Below, one piece after another: positions 6,426 through 8,061 of a stretch of DNA of 8,061 nucleotides. A program made the translations under genes and the position numbers. This DNA comes from Clostridiaceae bacterium (lineage in GTDB: Bacteria; Bacillota; Clostridia; Oscillospirales; Acutalibacteraceae). The notes under the pieces are model-generated. The model was not told the origin of the DNA, made no database searches, and worked only from the letters and a program-made list of their open reading frames with translations. Numbering within the stretch: position 1 is the stretch's first letter; the number at the start of each line of letters is the position of its first letter. The stretch covers positions 1 through 8,061 of the forward strand of contig CAJGCX010000079.1 in NCBI GenBank assembly GCA_904501895.1, in the 5' to 3' direction.

Positions 6426-8009
6426 TTATTTAAACATATTACGAGCAACATGGACACCACTTGCTGAAGCGTGAGAAAGTGAATGTGTTATGCCACTACC
6501 GTCGCCGATAATATACAAGCCTTTATGCTTTGACTCAAGATGCTCATCAACTTCAACTTCCATATTGTAGAACTTAACCTCAACACCGTAAAGAAGAGTA
6601 TCTTCATTTGCTGTGCCAGGTGCAACCTTATCTAATGCATAAATCATTTCGATAATGCCATCTAAAATACGTTTAGGAAGAACAAGGCTCAAATCACCCG
6701 GTGTTGCATTTAATGTAGGAGTTACAAACGCTTCTTCAATACGATTTGCATTCGAACGTCTGCCACGAATCAAATCACCGAAACGCTGAACAATAACACC
6801 GCCACCAAGCATATTACTAAGACGAGCAATGGACTCACCATATCCGTTTGAATCTTTAAAAGGCTCTGAAAAATGCTTTGCAACCAACAATGCAAAGTTA
6901 GTATTCTCTGTCTGCTTTGCAGGGTCTTCATAGCTGTGGCCATTAACAGTGATAATACCATTTGTGTTTTCGTTTACAACTGCACCCTTTGGATTCATAC
7001 AGAATGTACGCACTTTGTCGCCATATTTTTCAGTTCTGTAAACAATTTTACTTTCATAAAGCTCGTCTGTAAGATGAGCAAAAACTGCTGCAGGAAGCTC
7101 AACACGAACACCGATATCAACACGATTAGATTTTGTAGCAATATTTAATTCCTTACAAACGGATTCCATCCATTTACTACCGCTTCGACCAACAGAAATA
7201 ATGCATTTATCACATTCATAATCTGCATCCTTACAGATAACTTTGTATGTTCCATTTTCATCAGCAACTGAAAGAACAGGTGTATCGAAGAAGAAATCAA
7301 CCTTATCCTTCAAGTATTCATACATATTTTCAAGAACAATATAGTTAATATCTGTGCCAAGATGACGAACAGATGCATCAAGCAAATGAAGGTCATTCTG
7401 AATACAAATAGTCTTAAAACGAGTACCGGCTGTTGTGTAAAGCTTTGTGCCTTCACCACCAAATTTCAAGTTGATTTCATCAACATATTTCATCAAATCC
7501 AAAGCCTGTTTTTTGCCGATGTATTCATATAATGTACCACCGAAATCATTGGTAATATTATATTTACCATCAGAGAATGCACCTGCACCACCAAAGCCAC
7601 TCATAATGCTACAGCATTTGCAGTTGATACAAGTTTTAATCTTATCTCCGTCAATAGGGCATTTACGCTTATCCAAAGCGTGTCCTGCCTCGAAAACAGC
7701 CACACTTATTTCAGGATTCTGCTGTACAAGCTCATAAGCTGCAAAAATACCGCCAGGACCTGCACCAACAATAATTACATCATATTTCATTTGCTCATCA
7801 ACCTTCCTTTTTGCACTATCGTTGCTAAGAAGTTTATTTACAGATACATCTAAAACCTCTGCAATATTTAACAAGACTTCAATGTCAGGAACAGATAATC
7901 CTTTTTCCCATTTGGAAACAGTCTGCCTTACAACATTCAATCGTAAAGCCAAATCCTCCTGAGAAAGATTCTTTGATTTTCTGTATTTTACAATGTTTTC
8001 ACTAAACAT
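6426..8009 (-). CDS. Xre DNA-binding domain fused to COG2509-type FAD-dependent oxidoreductase
   Basis: This 527-residue protein has two parts. Residues about 3-62 form an Xre-type helix-turn-helix (LSQEDLALRL and VVRQTVSKWEKG at 15-38). After a short linker (63-73) the flavoprotein begins at M74 with a Rossmann FAD motif, VGAGPGG (81-87), where G82, G84 and G87 bind the dinucleotide. The flavin part resembles the uncharacterised FAD dehydrogenases of COG2509: a cysteine cluster (C117, C127, C130, C132, C133) runs into GFGGAGAFSDGKY (138-150), TFCMNPKGAVV lies at 336-345, and a C-terminal GDGSG loop (502-506) likely contacts FAD. The substrate is unknown. COG2509 proteins normally begin near M74, so the DNA-binding domain is an addition. 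The ATG at 8009 has AAAGGAAGA about 4-7 bases upstream. The protein may be a redox-responsive regulator, or an enzyme that also controls its own gene; both are inferences. It is a single-gene unit with its own promoter and terminator. Confidence 0.9.
   Translation of the reverse strand: MFSENIVKYRKSKNLSQEDLALRLNVVRQTVSKWEKGLSVPDIEVLLNIAEVLDVSVNKLLSNDSAKRKVDEQMKYDVIIVGAGPGGIFAAYELVQQNPEISVAVFEAGHALDKRKCPIDGDKIKTCINCKCCSIMSGFGGAGAFSDGKYNITNDFGGTLYEYIGKKQALDLMKYVDEINLKFGGEGTKLYTTAGTRFKTICIQNDLHLLDASVRHLGTDINYIVLENMYEYLKDKVDFFFDTPVLSVADENGTYKVICKDADYECDKCIISVGRSGSKWMESVCKELNIATKSNRVDIGVRVELPAAVFAHLTDELYESKIVYRTEKYGDKVRTFCMNPKGAVVNENTNGIITVNGHSYEDPAKQTENTNFALLVAKHFSEPFKDSNGYGESIARLSNMLGGGVIVQRFGDLIRGRRSNANRIEEAFVTPTLNATPGDLSLVLPKRILDGIIEMIYALDKVAPGTANEDTLLYGVEVKFYNMEVEVDEHLESKHKGLYIIGDGSGITHSLSHASASGVHVARNMFK
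7802..7809 (-). promoter_or_regulatory. Possible internal ribosome binding site for a free FAD oxidoreductase
   Basis: AAGGAAGG on the minus strand lies 11 bases before the in-frame ATG at 7790-7788 (M74), exactly where the flavoprotein domain starts. It could let ribosomes make a 454-residue enzyme without the DNA-binding domain. It also encodes Lys-Arg-Lys of the linker, so it may be coincidental; the spacing is slightly long. Confidence 0.4.
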
Positions 8010-8026
8010 AAAATCTTCCTTTACTT

Positions 8027-8055
8027 ATTATAGATGATGAACACGAATTTTACAA
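8027..8055 (-). promoter_or_regulatory. Promoter of the Xre-FAD oxidoreductase gene
   Basis: A -35-like TTGTAA (8055-8050, 4 of 6) and a perfect -10 TATAAT (8032-8027) are separated by 17 bases on the minus strand. The predicted start, near 8020, leaves a leader of only about 10-13 bases, with the ribosome site at its very 5' end. The short leader is unusual but workable. No TG extension is present. Confidence 0.65.
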
Positions 8056-8061
8056 GCAACT

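Noticed and set aside
1..8061. CRISPR arrays, tRNA or rRNA genes, insertion sequences, riboswitches
   Set aside because: No regularly spaced repeats, cloverleaf-like segments, transposase frames or known long structured leaders were seen; leaders are short (about 10-55 bases).

Overview
This AT-rich window carries seven genes, all read from the minus strand, so transcription runs from high to low coordinates. Gene content and style point to a low-GC Firmicute, most likely a gut-type Clostridia (Oscillospiraceae or Lachnospiraceae-like). The evidence is purine-rich Shine-Dalgarno sites, TATAAT promoters with extended TG, Xre-type regulators and a cytoplasmic GH36 alpha-galactosidase. The taxonomic call is an inference; no rRNA or marker gene is present. 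No gap between genes exceeds about 170 bases.

The window holds four transcription units separated by hairpin terminators. (1) 8055-6361: a promoter, one gene fusing an Xre DNA-binding domain to a COG2509-type FAD oxidoreductase, and a terminator. (2) 6322-4968: a likely promoter, then a PAP2-fold membrane protein overlapping by 31 bases a membrane-anchored Xre regulator, then a terminator. (3) 4966-3024: a promoter, a GH36 alpha-galactosidase-like enzyme, and a terminator. (4) 3016 to beyond base 1: a promoter, then a membrane-anchored LysM/G5/M23 peptidoglycan hydrolase, an HPr-kinase-like P-loop protein, a PqqD-family protein, and the first 66 codons of an ABC exporter cut off by the window edge.

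Unit 4 is the most interesting. A PqqD-like peptide-recognition protein, a small HPr-kinase-like protein and an ABC exporter in one tight operon are hallmarks of RiPP (ribosomally made, modified peptide) systems, including lasso peptide clusters with a tailoring kinase. No precursor peptide, cyclase or leader peptidase is visible, so any such genes would lie beyond base 1. The M23 hydrolase opening the operon is an unexpected partner.

Other points of note are the Xre-FAD fusion, which has a possible internal ribosome site that could also yield a free enzyme; the PAP2 protein, which has lost two of the usual catalytic residues; and the alpha-galactosidase start, which is better placed at an ATG at 4905 than at a GTG at 4914.
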